64,000 bases of DNA from Marinomonas polaris DSM 16579 (GCF_900129155.1 NZ_FQVF01000005.1:1-64000), one strand, 5' to 3'; shown: positions 26,906 through 35,697, counted from the first letter of the stretch. Notes: generated by a model not told the origin, from the letters alone. Made by a program: numbers and translations.

Positions 26906-27231
26906 GAAAATATCCCTGTTGTTGAAGCCTTTGAAAACCAAAATGGTAAACGTTCCCTGCTATACAGCTGTCTTCTCTCAAAGAAACTACATCAATTGGA
27001 CAATAGCGTTATATTAAAAATGGCACTTGGGATGAATGTGTGCAAGTTGTGTTTAGGTTGTTTTTCGAACAAATTGTAATTTTTTGAAAAGAGAGATATT
27101 TAGATAAAAAATCTACTTTGGAAATAGTGACAATAAGTTAACCTTACGGGCTCAAAACATTGGGGAAATTTGTTATATCTGTTATTTGAGACAAACAAGT
27201 ATCTAAGGCAAACAAAAAGGGGAAATGGAAT
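26906..27231. other. Intergenic region with no gene seen
   Basis: This AT-rich stretch separates the divergent chemoreceptor and OsmC-like genes. Neither strand has a convincing reading frame or stem-loop. It presumably holds both promoters; TTGACA- or TATAAT-like matches are too loose to mark. Confidence 0.5.
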
Positions 27232-27699
27232 ATGTCAGAATACTTTGCAACTGTTGAATGGAAGCGTGGTTCACAGTTATTTTTGGATAAAAAATACAGT
27301 CGTGCCCATGAATGGCAGTTCGAAGGCGGCGTAGTCGTGCCAGCCTCGTCTTCGCCGCATATTGTACCTTTACCCATGTCCGTTGCAGAAAATGTAGACC
27401 CTGAAGAAGCATTTGTAGCCTCTATTTCCAGCTGTCACATGTTGTTCTTTTTGGACTTTGCTTCTCGCAAAAAGCTCATCGTCGAACAATACACAGACAA
27501 GGCTATCGGCACCTTAGCAATTGGCCCCAATGGCAAGCAAATGATGACCGAAGTCGTATTACGTCCAACCGTCACTTTTGTTGGTGAAAGACCCAGTTCA
27601 GAGGTGTTAAAAGCACTTCATCATCAATCCCACGAAGCTTGCTTTATCGCCAACTCGGTACTGACCGAAGTTCGAGTGGATGAGACTTTTTGTGTTTGA
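27232..27699 (+). CDS. OsmC-family protein
   Basis: The 155-residue protein has the OsmC fold signature with two cysteines in the expected places: C in ISSCHMLFFL on the long central helix and C in EACFIANSV near the end. In OsmC/Ohr proteins this pair reduces hydroperoxides. An insertion around SSPHIVPLPMSVAENVDPEE is typical of the OsmC subgroup rather than Ohr. The gene is a single unit with AAGGGG upstream of its ATG. Confidence 0.85.
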   Translation: MSEYFATVEWKRGSQLFLDKKYSRAHEWQFEGGVVVPASSSPHIVPLPMSVAENVDPEEAFVASISSCHMLFFLDFASRKKLIVEQYTDKAIGTLAIGPNGKQMMTEVVLRPTVTFVGERPSSEVLKALHHQSHEACFIANSVLTEVRVDETFCV

Positions 27700-27758
27700 T
27701 TGGTAACCTTAAAGGCACTTTTAATCAAGTGCCTTCTCTCGTTTGAATAAAAAGTGAA

Positions 27759-28388
27759 TCACGCTTGGGTAATCGGTATAAACCAATCCAAAGCTTCAAT
27801 ATTTTTAATCCAGCGTTGAATATTTGGATACTCGGACAGTTGATAAGAGCCGCCTTCCTCCGCCACATGGGTGTAAGGGAACAAGCAAATATCCGCAAGT
27901 GTCATGAAATCGCCCACTAGAAACGCTTGTGTTGCCAATGTTTCTTCCATTTGTTTTAACGCAGCATGACCTTGCTGAATACGATCTGGCAACATTTGTT
28001 TTTTTAGATCTGTCATGGCGTTGTGAGTTAGCCAAAAACGTGGCGAGGCAATGTTGGGCTCGTGGCTGTATTGCTCCCAGAATAACCATTTATAGACCTT
28101 GGTTCTAAGGATTGCATCGGTCGGTAACAAGGCGGATTTGTGTTGTTCTGCAAGATTGTACTGCTCAGCCAGATAGAGAAGCACAGCATTACTTTCGCTC
28201 AAGCATTGTCCGTCATCTAACTCCAACACCGGAATTTTACCATTTGGGTTCATCGCTAAGAAGGGTTCTGTGTGTGTTTCTCCTTTGGTAATGTCATATT
28301 GTTTTAACGTCACTTTCAGATCTAAACAGGCACATAACAAACGGATTTTATAACCGTTCCCTGAGGGTAAAAAATCGTGCAGAATCAT
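27759..28388 (-). CDS. Glutathione S-transferase family protein
   Basis: ATG at 28388 with AAGGAA six nt upstream gives 209 residues beginning MILHDFLPSGNGYKIRLLCA, so the longer frame to 28469 is unlikely. The N-terminal thioredoxin-like domain shows NPNGKIPVLELDDGQCLSES (glutathione-binding cis-Pro and ESNA). The C-terminal helical domain carries GDFMTLADICLFPY. A serine or cysteine in the first turn may activate glutathione. It is divergent from a LysR gene across a 15-bp tandem repeat array. Confidence 0.88.
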   Translation of the reverse strand: MILHDFLPSGNGYKIRLLCACLDLKVTLKQYDITKGETHTEPFLAMNPNGKIPVLELDDGQCLSESNAVLLYLAEQYNLAEQHKSALLPTDAILRTKVYKWLFWEQYSHEPNIASPRFWLTHNAMTDLKKQMLPDRIQQGHAALKQMEETLATQAFLVGDFMTLADICLFPYTHVAEEGGSYQLSEYPNIQRWIKNIEALDWFIPITQA

Positions 28389-28510
28389 AAGTCTTTCCTT
28401 CTTAGTTGATGGTCTGATCTTGCGATAAGACAGAAGCAGAAAAAAGCAAATTAAATTGACGGCTGGCATAACGCATTTTGATCAATGCATTTAAGTTAGA
28501 GTGCTTTGAA

Positions 28511-28600
28511 TTAAAGTGAGTAGAAATAAAGTTAGTAGAAATAAAGTTAGTAGAAATAAAGTGAGTAGAAATAAAGTGCGTAGAAATAAAGTGCGTAGAT
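28511..28600. repeat. Six tandem 15-bp repeats
   Basis: Six head-to-tail copies of ATAAAGTKAGTAGAA-type units run without spacers. Copies 2 and 3 are identical; the others differ by one to three bases, mostly at the GTTA/GTGA/GTGC position. The array fills most of the space between the divergent GST and LysR genes and ends 16 bases before the LysR start codon. Confidence 0.95.
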
Positions 28601-28616
28601 TAAAGAGAGGATTGCA

Positions 28617-29474
28617 TTGGATACGGAATTATTAAAAACCCTTGTGGCTATTGTCGATCACGGCAGTTTTCAGCGCGCCGCCATGCAAACCTTTCGTACT
28701 CCGTCGGCCATTAGCATGCAGATGAAACGACTGGAAGAACAAGTCGGCACCGAACTGTTTTGCAAGCAAGGTCGGGAGCAAGTGCTCACCGAAGACGGCC
28801 AACAGCTGGTTCATTACGCAAGGCGAATCTTGCAACTGCAAGAAAGCGCCCTGCAATCCATCAAAGGCCCACAGCAAGGGGTTTTACTTAATCTTGGCTG
28901 TCCGAATGATTACGTGGCGAATTTATTGGTCGTCATTATGTCTGTCATGGAAAGCATGCTGTCGAATATTCGCTTTCGAATTCGCACTGGTACCTCTGCG
29001 GAACTACGAGAGTTGATGGACAAAGGTGAAGTGGATTTAGCTCTAGTCACGCGAACACCTGACAGCGACGAAGGTTTGACCTTGTTCCAAGACAAAGGTG
29101 TTTGGGTCGCAAAAAAGGGTTTTGATTGGACAAGTTTGCATCCCTTGTCACTAGCGTTATACGAATCCAGCTGTAAATTTCATTCCAGCGCCGTGGATGG
29201 TTTGCAGAAGAAAGGCACGGATTATCAGCTGTATTGCGTCACGGCTAATCTCACCCTGATTGAAAGCCTGTTGATGGCCGAAAAAGCTATCTCCGCCATC
29301 GCCAGCATCAGCGTGAATGACTCACTAGAAATCATCGAAAGTGATTTATTACCTAGTCTTCCTGCGGTAGAAATCGCTTTTTCTCGTTCCGCCTCCGCAC
29401 CAGACTGGCTCACTGTAGCCTGGATTGAAGAGGTTATTGGGCGGGTGATTAGAGATACGGAAAGGGTAGGTTAA
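28617..29474 (+). CDS. LysR-family regulator (TTG start)
   Basis: TTG at 28617 is preceded by GAGAGG at 7-nt spacing; the 285-residue product opens MDTELLKTLVAIVDHGSFQR. The helix-turn-helix covers residues 3-62 (RAAMQTFRTPSAISMQMKRL), followed by an effector domain. G+C is somewhat higher than in neighbours. It probably controls itself and the divergent GST gene, with the 15-bp array lying where its operator would be. Confidence 0.88.
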   Translation: MDTELLKTLVAIVDHGSFQRAAMQTFRTPSAISMQMKRLEEQVGTELFCKQGREQVLTEDGQQLVHYARRILQLQESALQSIKGPQQGVLLNLGCPNDYVANLLVVIMSVMESMLSNIRFRIRTGTSAELRELMDKGEVDLALVTRTPDSDEGLTLFQDKGVWVAKKGFDWTSLHPLSLALYESSCKFHSSAVDGLQKKGTDYQLYCVTANLTLIESLLMAEKAISAIASISVNDSLEIIESDLLPSLPAVEIAFSRSASAPDWLTVAWIEEVIGRVIRDTERVG

Positions 29475-29579
29475 TACTCGGTAACAAATACTGCTAATTG
29501 TTATTGTGGCATTTTAGTGAGGTTAATTCTTGCGGAAGATTTATTGTAGATTATGAATATTTAATTAGAGGTTTTTTTT

Positions 29580-30338
29580 ATGTGGGAGTTCACCGGAGAA
29601 ATTGGATATGTTTGTAATGATTGCTCTGATTCAAATTCAATATCAATAGATGAGTTTGATATTGATGATATTGGTGGTTCTGAGGGGCCAATGGGGGATG
29701 CATCTGTCTATAAGCTTACACATACATTTAACTGTTATGAATGTTTAAGGTTAATAGATTTAAGTTTTGAAGTGTCTGAATACCCAGTGGGATTTATAAG
29801 TTTTACAATCAATAATTGTTTTGGTGCAAAAGCTTTAAATGAGCCGGAAATAGAATATAAGAGAGAAATTTATACGAATGAGGATTTATTTGAACTTTAT
29901 GAGTCAATATCTGAGTTAGTATATTCTTTAAAATGTCAGCCAGAATTCACAAAAAAGTTAGACCCTAGGCAGTTTGAGGAAGTCGTAGCTGAGATTTTTA
30001 GAGATCAAGGTTTTGAAGTTGAGTTGACAAAAAGGACAAGAGATGGAGGTAAAGATATTATTGCTTTATCGAAAGATAAATTAGGATTTACTACTAAATA
30101 TATAATCGAATGCAAGCACTACTCCGAGAAAAATAAAGTAGGAGTTGATGTTGTCAGAGGGTTATACGGAGTGAAAAGCTCCAGAAACGGTGGGAATATA
30201 GGTATTATTGTAACTACTTCAACGTTTACTTCTGATGCTCGTAAGTTCGTTAAAAATGAGACCACAACTGATTTTGATTTGTCATTAGCTGATAGAGATC
30301 AATTGTTAGAATGGTTGGAGAATTATAGAAGGTATTAG
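29580..30338 (+). CDS. Mrr-like restriction endonuclease domain protein with N-terminal CxxC motifs
   Basis: The C-terminal half of this 252-residue protein is an Mrr_cat PD-(D/E)XK nuclease. It starts DPRQFEEVVAEIFRDQGFEV, has the GGKD active-site loop and the ECKHYS catalytic strand, and ends with a GLYGVKSS helix. The first 60 residues contain CNDC and CYEC, a possible zinc ribbon for target recognition. The DNA is clearly more AT-rich than its neighbours and it stands alone with no methylase. It may cleave modified DNA in defence; that role is inferred. Confidence 0.85.
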   Translation: MWEFTGEIGYVCNDCSDSNSISIDEFDIDDIGGSEGPMGDASVYKLTHTFNCYECLRLIDLSFEVSEYPVGFISFTINNCFGAKALNEPEIEYKREIYTNEDLFELYESISELVYSLKCQPEFTKKLDPRQFEEVVAEIFRDQGFEVELTKRTRDGGKDIIALSKDKLGFTTKYIIECKHYSEKNKVGVDVVRGLYGVKSSRNGGNIGIIVTTSTFTSDARKFVKNETTTDFDLSLADRDQLLEWLENYRRY

Positions 30339-30364
30339 ATTACTTAATTTAAGGAAAAAAAGTA

Positions 30365-30640
30365 CTACAGATCAATACTATAAAACCGCTCAACATTTTT
30401 CGTCACTTCACCCCAATGAGACGCCTTCACTCTGGCTTGATGTTTTTCAAATGCGGCTCTGTCGGTAAATTCTTCATAGACAGAAAAACGTTGTGGGTTG
30501 TCTGAATCTCGAGTCACCGTAAAGGTAATACAACCCGCTTCTTGATGAGTTAGCGAGATGTGATTTGGTAGCTCTGCCAATACTGCGTCTAGATCTTCAC
30601 TTGGAACTTCAATGTGGCCGCTAAGGGTGATTTTTGACAT
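30365..30640 (-). CDS. Antibiotic-biosynthesis monooxygenase (ABM) domain protein
   Basis: This 91-residue single ABM ferredoxin-like domain (HQEAGCITFTVTRDSDNPQR, VYEEFTDRAAFEKHQ, SHWGEV) resembles YgiN-type quinol monooxygenases. Such proteins act as dimers without cofactor. It lies 12 bases after the GNAT gene on the same strand, so the two are probably co-transcribed. Confidence 0.88.
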   Translation of the reverse strand: MSKITLSGHIEVPSEDLDAVLAELPNHISLTHQEAGCITFTVTRDSDNPQRFSVYEEFTDRAAFEKHQARVKASHWGEVTKNVERFYSIDL

Positions 30641-30652
30641 GGTCAGCGCTCT

Positions 30653-31165
30653 CTATTTATTTAGGCTTTGATCAAGATCATACACCATATAAGTGACGGA
30701 AAAAGGCAGATGGTCGAAGTGTTTGGTATCGCCTTTTACGAAGCCAAGTTGTTCATACCAGTCTTGCAATTTAATGTGTTCACCGATCACGCCAATGCTG
30801 ATGAAGTCGAGCTGGTCAGCATTAGCCTGTTCAATAATGTGTGCCACGAGTTGTGATCCGATGCCTTTGCTTTGTTGCTCAGGTAAAACCGATAATCGGT
30901 TCAAGTAGGCTTTGCGAACGCCATTTGAGTTGGCTGGAATTTCGTAAGCCACACAGGCAATAGGGTGTTGGTTTTCCATTAAGAGAAAGTAGCGTTCACC
31001 GCGTTTAAAATCGTTTTCTACCCAGCTGCTTTCACAAAAGGATGGATGCTTTGGGCCGTTTTCTTGGTTGATGCCAAAGCTTTTAGCAACCGCTCGATTT
31101 GCTTCTCGAATTAGCTTTGCGAGAACATCAGCTTGATCGGAAAACACTTCTTTTATCTGTCTCAT
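30653..31165 (-). CDS. GNAT-family N-acetyltransferase
   Basis: The 170-residue protein shows the GNAT acetyl-CoA site in LSVLPEQQSKGIGSQLVAHI and the C-terminal YEQLGFVKGDTKHF strand. AAAGGG is correctly placed before the ATG. The substrate is not evident. Three near-identical GCTTTTTTAG runs lie just upstream between it and the histidine-kinase gene. Confidence 0.85.
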   Translation of the reverse strand: MRQIKEVFSDQADVLAKLIREANRAVAKSFGINQENGPKHPSFCESSWVENDFKRGERYFLLMENQHPIACVAYEIPANSNGVRKAYLNRLSVLPEQQSKGIGSQLVAHIIEQANADQLDFISIGVIGEHIKLQDWYEQLGFVKGDTKHFDHLPFSVTYMVYDLDQSLNK

Positions 31166-31226
31166 GGTTTTTCCCTTTACGCTTTTTTAGATGCTTTTTT
31201 AGGCTCTTTTTTTAGGTAGGGCCCAA

Positions 31227-32627
31227 TTAATTTTCACTGCGCTGACTGCCAGTAATATTAATAGTCACGTGTACTTGTAGGCCTGGATGATTGTCTTGAA
31301 GTTCTAGCTTCCCTTGATGAAAGTGTGCGATGGCTTTGATTAATGGGAAGCCTAGTCCATATCCGGGGCTTGTGCGGCTTGATTCTAGGCGAAATAAACG
31401 CTGTAGGGCTTTGTCTTTAAATTCATCAGGTATGCCTGGGCCGTTGTCTTTGACAATGAAGCCTGAGGTGGTGGTAATCAGTTCAATAGCGCCACCAGAA
31501 TCTGTGTATTTGCAGGCATTTTCTAGGGTATTAAACATGGCGCGGAAAATAAGCGTTTTATCACCCTTAATGTGGGGCTGAGCAGTGGCAATAAATGACA
31601 GAGTTTGCTGCTTATCTTGAGTCAACGGTTGTATTAGGTCGATAACATCTTCTGCGATTTGATTAATATTGATGGTGTCAAAGTGGGAGCTGGTTTGCTT
31701 ATGTTCTAGTCGACTCAGCTCTAACATGGCGCTAAACGTCGTTAGAATATGATCCAGCTCTTCAAGCATTTCTTGTAACTGTAATTCGTTGATAGGTGCT
31801 TCATCTAAGGTATTTAGGTGGCTTTCGAGGCGTAGGCGCAGTCTGCCAAGTGGCGTACGAAGATCATGGGCGATTGCATCGGTTACGCCTGAGACGGCTT
31901 GGAACGAATCTTCGAGTTGATTGAGCATTCTGTTTATGTAGTTAGCAAGCAGGTCGAATTCATCTTGGCGATGGCTAACGGTGACCCGTGCACTTAGGTC
32001 ACCGCTTTGTATGACCTTGGCGGTGTCATTGATGTTTTTGATACGGCTGAGGAGTTGTGTCGATAAGTAGCGTCCAGATAGCAGACCTAACCCGAGGGTT
32101 AGTAGCAAAGCCAATATGCCAGCCCGAAGAAATTGAGTTTGCAAGAAATACAAGTTTTCATCATCAAATGCGACCAATAAGCGTCCATGGGTGAGTGTTG
32201 TAATACAGCCTATGTAAAAGCGCAGATCGTTAGCACTGTCAACAAAAAAGGTCGTTTGCGCAGGGCAAGTTGCGAGGCTGGTTGGTAAGCGGGTAAGGTT
32301 TCCGTATGTTGCATGCGTATTTTCATAAGCAAGCACTAGGTTGTTAACTTGCTTGGCCTGACTGGTAAATTGAAGCAGGTATTCATCTTCGTTCATTTGT
32401 TGGTTGAACAGGCGTTGTTGCTGCGTAATAAGCTGAATTTGCTGTTGATAGCTGCGGCTTATCTCCCCTACGCTGAGTTGATAGAGCACAAAAAAAGCCA
32501 CCGCCATTAAGGTGATTAATAGGGTCGTGTAAAGCAGAGTAAAACGCCAAGCAAAGCTACCCCGTCGCTTTTTCAACCAATCGGTAACCAACGCCGCGTA
32601 TTGTTTCAAGGATCGGGGGAAGGTCAT
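31227..32627 (-). CDS. Sensor histidine kinase
   Basis: The protein has up to 466 residues: a first membrane helix (about 30-50), a periplasmic sensor of about 110 residues with a Cys pair (TCPAQTTF and GCITT), and a second helix near 165-185. HAMP, a HisKA domain with H in DAIAHDLRTPLGRLR, and an HATPase with NACKYTDSGG and KDNGPGIPD follow. The listed start overlaps the response-regulator gene by 71 bases; an internal TTG about 18 codons on is plausible. It is the last gene of PepSY-regulator-kinase. The signal is unknown; QseC/PhoQ-like systems are the nearest type. Confidence 0.9.
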   Translation of the reverse strand: MTFPRSLKQYAALVTDWLKKRRGSFAWRFTLLYTTLLITLMAVAFFVLYQLSVGEISRSYQQQIQLITQQQRLFNQQMNEDEYLLQFTSQAKQVNNLVLAYENTHATYGNLTRLPTSLATCPAQTTFFVDSANDLRFYIGCITTLTHGRLLVAFDDENLYFLQTQFLRAGILALLLTLGLGLLSGRYLSTQLLSRIKNINDTAKVIQSGDLSARVTVSHRQDEFDLLANYINRMLNQLEDSFQAVSGVTDAIAHDLRTPLGRLRLRLESHLNTLDEAPINELQLQEMLEELDHILTTFSAMLELSRLEHKQTSSHFDTININQIAEDVIDLIQPLTQDKQQTLSFIATAQPHIKGDKTLIFRAMFNTLENACKYTDSGGAIELITTTSGFIVKDNGPGIPDEFKDKALQRLFRLESSRTSPGYGLGFPLIKAIAHFHQGKLELQDNHPGLQVHVTINITGSQRSEN

Positions 32628-33246
32628 CGGTTTCTACCTTTTTTCGTAAGCGTGCCACGTGAACATCAATGACATTGGTCTGTGGGTCGAAGTCATAATC
32701 CCATACAGCCTCAAATAATAAGGTGCGGGTAACGACTTGTTTAGGGTGTTCCATTAAATAACGTAGGATTTGGAACTCTTTTGGTTGTAGGCTGATTTCT
32801 CTTCCTGCCCGCCAAACCTGTCTCGTAAGTAGATCCATTTTCAAGTCTGACACTTGTAACAAGGTACTTTGTTGCACCGCTGCCATGGGTTGTCTTCTGA
32901 TGAGTATTTCAACGCGAGCTAGAAGTTCGGCAAAGGCGAAGGGTTTGGCAAGGTAATCGTCTCCGCCTTCGCGTAGCCCTTTGACTCGCTCATCAACAGA
33001 ATCTAATGCGCTGAGTATTAAAACGGGTAAGGTTTTTTGGGCGCTACGCAATGTATTGAGAACTGTCATACCATCTAATTTTGGAAGCATGCGATCCAGG
33101 ATAATCAGCTGATAATCCCCTTCTAATGCTTGGAACAGAGCATCTTGTCCATCACTGGCGACGTCCACTTGATAGCCCTGTTCTGTGAGGCCTTTTTTAA
33201 TAAAACCTTGTGTGACGATATCGTCTTCAACTACCAAAATTCGCAC
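32557..33246 (-). CDS. OmpR-family response regulator (GTG start)
   Basis: The 229-residue protein pairs a receiver domain (acidic VEDD at 7-10, phospho-acceptor D in LIILDRMLPK, K in DDYLAKPF) with an OmpR winged helix (LQPKEFQILRYLMEHPKQVV). GTG at 33244-33246 has AGGA at 7-nt spacing. The short tail ends EKATG. It overlaps the downstream kinase gene and follows the PepSY gene by 122 bases. Confidence 0.93.
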   Translation of the reverse strand: MRILVVEDDIVTQGFIKKGLTEQGYQVDVASDGQDALFQALEGDYQLIILDRMLPKLDGMTVLNTLRSAQKTLPVLILSALDSVDERVKGLREGGDDYLAKPFAFAELLARVEILIRRQPMAAVQQSTLLQVSDLKMDLLTRQVWRAGREISLQPKEFQILRYLMEHPKQVVTRTLLFEAVWDYDFDPQTNVIDVHVARLRKKVETDDLPPILETIRGVGYRLVEKATG

Positions 33247-33368
33247 TATTTGTTCCTATCATTGTGAGCCTGCCATTTTTGTTGCTATTGCGGCGGCTGT
33301 TCTTATGTTAAGCAAGTTTGTTCAATGCTGGAATAGAGGGATGGCTCATTTTCAGAAAAGCGACGCAT

Positions 33369-33977
33369 TTAGCGTCGCAGTGAGGGAATCACTTCACCTG
33401 ATTTGGCGTCCATTAATATTTTTGTCGAACCAGATGGCCCTAGCAATTCGATTTCATAGAATGTTAATCCACGTTTGTGTTCTAGCTCGATGGATTCAAT
33501 ATAAGAACCTTCCTGCGGATTAGAAAGCGCTATTGCATTTTTAATGGAAACGCCTTGCTGTAGTGATTCCAGTGCGGCTTGATCATTGTCATCTAATTTA
33601 TTAAAGCCCATGAAACGTAGAGATTTAGAGTGTCTATCTATTTCTTCACCGCTGTACAGTGCATATTTTGCTTTGTATCTTACACCTTCTTTTAGGTCGA
33701 TCCCTTTGATTTCATACACCAGAATGTTGTCTTCGTCATCCAGTTCGATTTCCATCACTGTAGAAGGGAAATCAGCTTGGAACTTTTCTAGGAGGCTATC
33801 CAAAGAAACTTTGCTAGATTTTAGTGCCTGTAGCATAAGTTGGTCTTCTTGATAATCATCGCTGTCTTTTGCGTGCACTGTACTGCTCATCAATAGAGCG
33901 CTTGAGCATAAGGCGACAAGTGTACTTATCGAAAAAAAGGTAGTGAAGATAATGCTGAGCTTTGCTTTAAGAGTCAT
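33369..33977 (-). CDS. PepSY-domain periplasmic protein
   Basis: From ATG 33977 the protein has 202 residues with a signal peptide ending near STVHA. Two PepSY-like repeats follow: one with VMEIELDDEDNILVYEIKG and one ending GSTKILMDAKSGEVIPSLRR. Such proteins commonly precede two-component genes and may act as inhibitors or sensors for the kinase. A longer frame to 34049 lacks a good start. The protein is rich in acidic residues, as often with metal-related PepSY proteins. Confidence 0.82.
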   Translation of the reverse strand: MTLKAKLSIIFTTFFSISTLVALCSSALLMSSTVHAKDSDDYQEDQLMLQALKSSKVSLDSLLEKFQADFPSTVMEIELDDEDNILVYEIKGIDLKEGVRYKAKYALYSGEEIDRHSKSLRFMGFNKLDDNDQAALESLQQGVSIKNAIALSNPQEGSYIESIELEHKRGLTFYEIELLGPSGSTKILMDAKSGEVIPSLRR

Positions 33978-34142
33978 GATTATTAACCTATATAGTGTGG
34001 TTGTTTGAATGAATATGGCGACACTATAGCTGGCAGTTATTAACGACAAGATGGCCGCAACATTAAACTTTGTTCATCTTGAGTGAAGGCTTTTTATCTA
34101 GCGATATACGGTTACCTGTAAAACAGTGTAGAATTTCTAATT

Positions 34143-34156
34143 ATTATCGCTATAAC
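34143..34156. promoter_or_regulatory. Candidate OhrR operator before ohrR
   Basis: ATTATCGCTATAAC is a near-palindrome of the TTAT-N-GC-N-ATAA type, 27 bases before the ohrR ATG, allowing autorepression. It matches the two sites before ohr. Confidence 0.65.
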
Positions 34157-34183
34157 TATTCGCGCAACCATCAACGAGAACTT

Positions 34184-34636
34184 ATGACTTCTGACAATTC
34201 TATATTCCCCGACAACTCATTATTACTCGACAGTCAATTGTGTTTTGCCTTGTATTCGACTTCTCTTGCAATGACGCAGTTTTACAAAGAACCGCTTTCT
34301 GCCATCGGTCTGACATATCCGCAATATACGGTGATGTTGATTTTATGGGAGCAAGACGGGGTTAGTTTGAAACACATCAGTGATGCGCTTGGGCAAAAAT
34401 CTGGTGCGCTAACACCCGTGATAAAGCGCATGGAAGCCGATGGCTTAGTTCAGAGGCTGCGTGGCGTGGATGATGATCGTAGTTTAAGTATTGCCTTGAC
34501 TGAAAAAGGTAAAAAGCTGCGCGAACAAGGTTTAGAAGTGAACCGCTGTGTTGCTGAGGCCTGCGGAATCGATATGGATGAAGTCGTTGCTTTACGTGAG
34601 CAGCTAGTTGCCCTTAGACAAAAACTTGTAAAATAA
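34184..34636 (+). CDS. ohrR: OhrR, organic-peroxide-sensing MarR-family repressor
   Basis: ATG 34184 with GAGAA upstream gives 150 residues; a longer in-frame start at 34070 would place the operator inside the gene. The protein is a MarR winged helix (VSLKHISDALGQKSGALTPV, wing GVDDDRSLSIALTEKG). The conserved N-terminal reactive Cys lies in LDSQLCFALYSTS, the site oxidised by organic hydroperoxides in OhrR. A second Cys near the end (VAEACGI) could form a disulphide. It precedes ohr in the same direction. Confidence 0.9.
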   Translation: MTSDNSIFPDNSLLLDSQLCFALYSTSLAMTQFYKEPLSAIGLTYPQYTVMLILWEQDGVSLKHISDALGQKSGALTPVIKRMEADGLVQRLRGVDDDRSLSIALTEKGKKLREQGLEVNRCVAEACGIDMDEVVALREQLVALRQKLVK

Positions 34637-34652
34637 TGCTTGCGCAGTAATA

Positions 34653-34666
34653 GTTATTGCAATAAC
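34653..34666. promoter_or_regulatory. Candidate OhrR operator 1 before ohr
   Basis: GTTATTGCAATAAC is a perfect 14-bp palindrome just after the ohrR stop, sharing its pattern with 34143-34156 and 34712-34725. Confidence 0.65.
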
Positions 34667-34711
34667 ATAAATCCATCAGCTCAGACAACTGAGCTTTTAT
34701 TTAATTATATA

Positions 34712-34740
34712 GTTATCGCGATAATCATTATTCGGATAAC
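34712..34740. promoter_or_regulatory. Candidate OhrR operators 2 and 3 before ohr
   Basis: GTTATCGCGATAAT (34712-34725) is followed at 15-bp offset by a weaker match ATTATTCGGATAAC (34727-34740). They lie 34-62 bases before the ohr ATG, at promoter distance. Confidence 0.65.
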
Positions 34741-34773
34741 ATAATGCAACAATGACATTTTAGGAGCAATATT

Positions 34774-35196
34774 ATGCAAGCAATTTATAGCGCAACAGCA
34801 ACATCAACTGGTGGCCGTGATGGTCGTTCTATTACATCTGACAACAAATTGGATCTTGCTCTAAGCACGCCAAAAGAATTGGGCGGCGCTGGCGGTGAAG
34901 GTACTAACCCAGAGCAGCTTTTCGCAGCAGGTTATTCTGCTTGTTTCATCGGCGCATTGAAGTTGGTTGCATCTCAACAGAAAGTAAAAGTGCCTAATGA
35001 CGTTAACGTCACAGCAACTATTGGTATCGGCGCTAACACCAAAGGTGAAGGTTTTACTATCTGCGCAGATTTAGAAGTGAATGTTCCTGGCGTAGAAAAA
35101 GACGTAGTAGAAAAATTAGTAGAAGCCGCTCACAAGGTTTGCCCATATTCAAACGCAACACGTGGCAACATTGATGTGAACTTCACTATCAAGTAA
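34774..35196 (+). CDS. ohr: Organic hydroperoxide resistance protein
   Basis: The 140-residue Ohr protein has both redox cysteines, in [13 protein letters not shown] and [13 protein letters not shown], and the Ohr-type [14 protein letters not shown] loop. It reduces organic hydroperoxides using lipoyl thiols. Codon use is strongly biased to preferred codons, suggesting high expression. It is repressed by OhrR through the palindromes upstream and followed by a good terminator. Confidence 0.95.
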   Translation: MQAIYSATATSTGGRDGRSITSDNKLDLALSTPKELGGAGGEGTNPEQLFAAGYSACFIGALKLVASQQKVKVPNDVNVTATIGIGANTKGEGFTICADLEVNVPGVEKDVVEKLVEAAHKVCPYSNATRGNIDVNFTIK

Positions 35197-35225
35197 TGGT
35201 TTTCCATTAAATCGTTAGTCTCAAG

Positions 35226-35261
35226 AATCCCTTTTGCATGAATTTGCAGAAGGGATTTTTT
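35226..35261 (+). terminator. Terminator after ohr
   Basis: AATCCCTT pairs with AAGGGATT, with an additional GC/TGC pairing in the loop, followed by six T. Confidence 0.85.
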
Positions 35262-35343
35262 GTTGCGTTTTAATCATAGTCTTAACCGACTACACTGGTG
35301 ATTGATACGCTACATTTTCTGATTTAAATAGAGGTGAAACAGC

Positions 35344-35652
35344 ATGACACATCGAAAGCTCGAACAGCATGAGATAGAGCAAGCCCTTAACCAGTTAAAC
35401 ACAGAAGCGTCACAAGACTGGGCGATCGAAGACGAAAAGCTCAGTAAAACCTTTAAATTCAAAGACTTTCAACACGCTTTTGGTTTTATGACCATGTGTG
35501 CGATCTACGCTGAAAAGCAAGATCATCATCCTGAATGGTTTAATGTTTACAATAAAGTTAGCATTCAACTGACATCACACGATGTATCTGGCATTTCCAA
35601 TAAAGACTTTGATCTTGCGAAGAAGATGGAAACCTTTGCATTGTCTGTGTAA
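35344..35652 (+). CDS. phhB: 4a-hydroxytetrahydrobiopterin dehydratase (PCD/DCoH)
   Basis: The 102-residue protein has the pterin dehydratase core with the catalytic motif in [16 protein letters not shown]. It recycles 4a-hydroxytetrahydropterin for phenylalanine hydroxylase or molybdopterin-related reactions. phhA is not in the window. It is a single gene with AGGTG before its ATG. Confidence 0.92.
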   Translation: MTHRKLEQHEIEQALNQLNTEASQDWAIEDEKLSKTFKFKDFQHAFGFMTMCAIYAEKQDHHPEWFNVYNKVSIQLTSHDVSGISNKDFDLAKKMETFALSV

Positions 35653-35697
35653 TAGATAATTCACCACAACACGCAGGCTTCCGGGTTCGATTATTCG

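Noticed and set aside
28511-28600. CRISPR array
   Set aside because: The 15-bp units are head to tail without spacers, and no cas gene is present.
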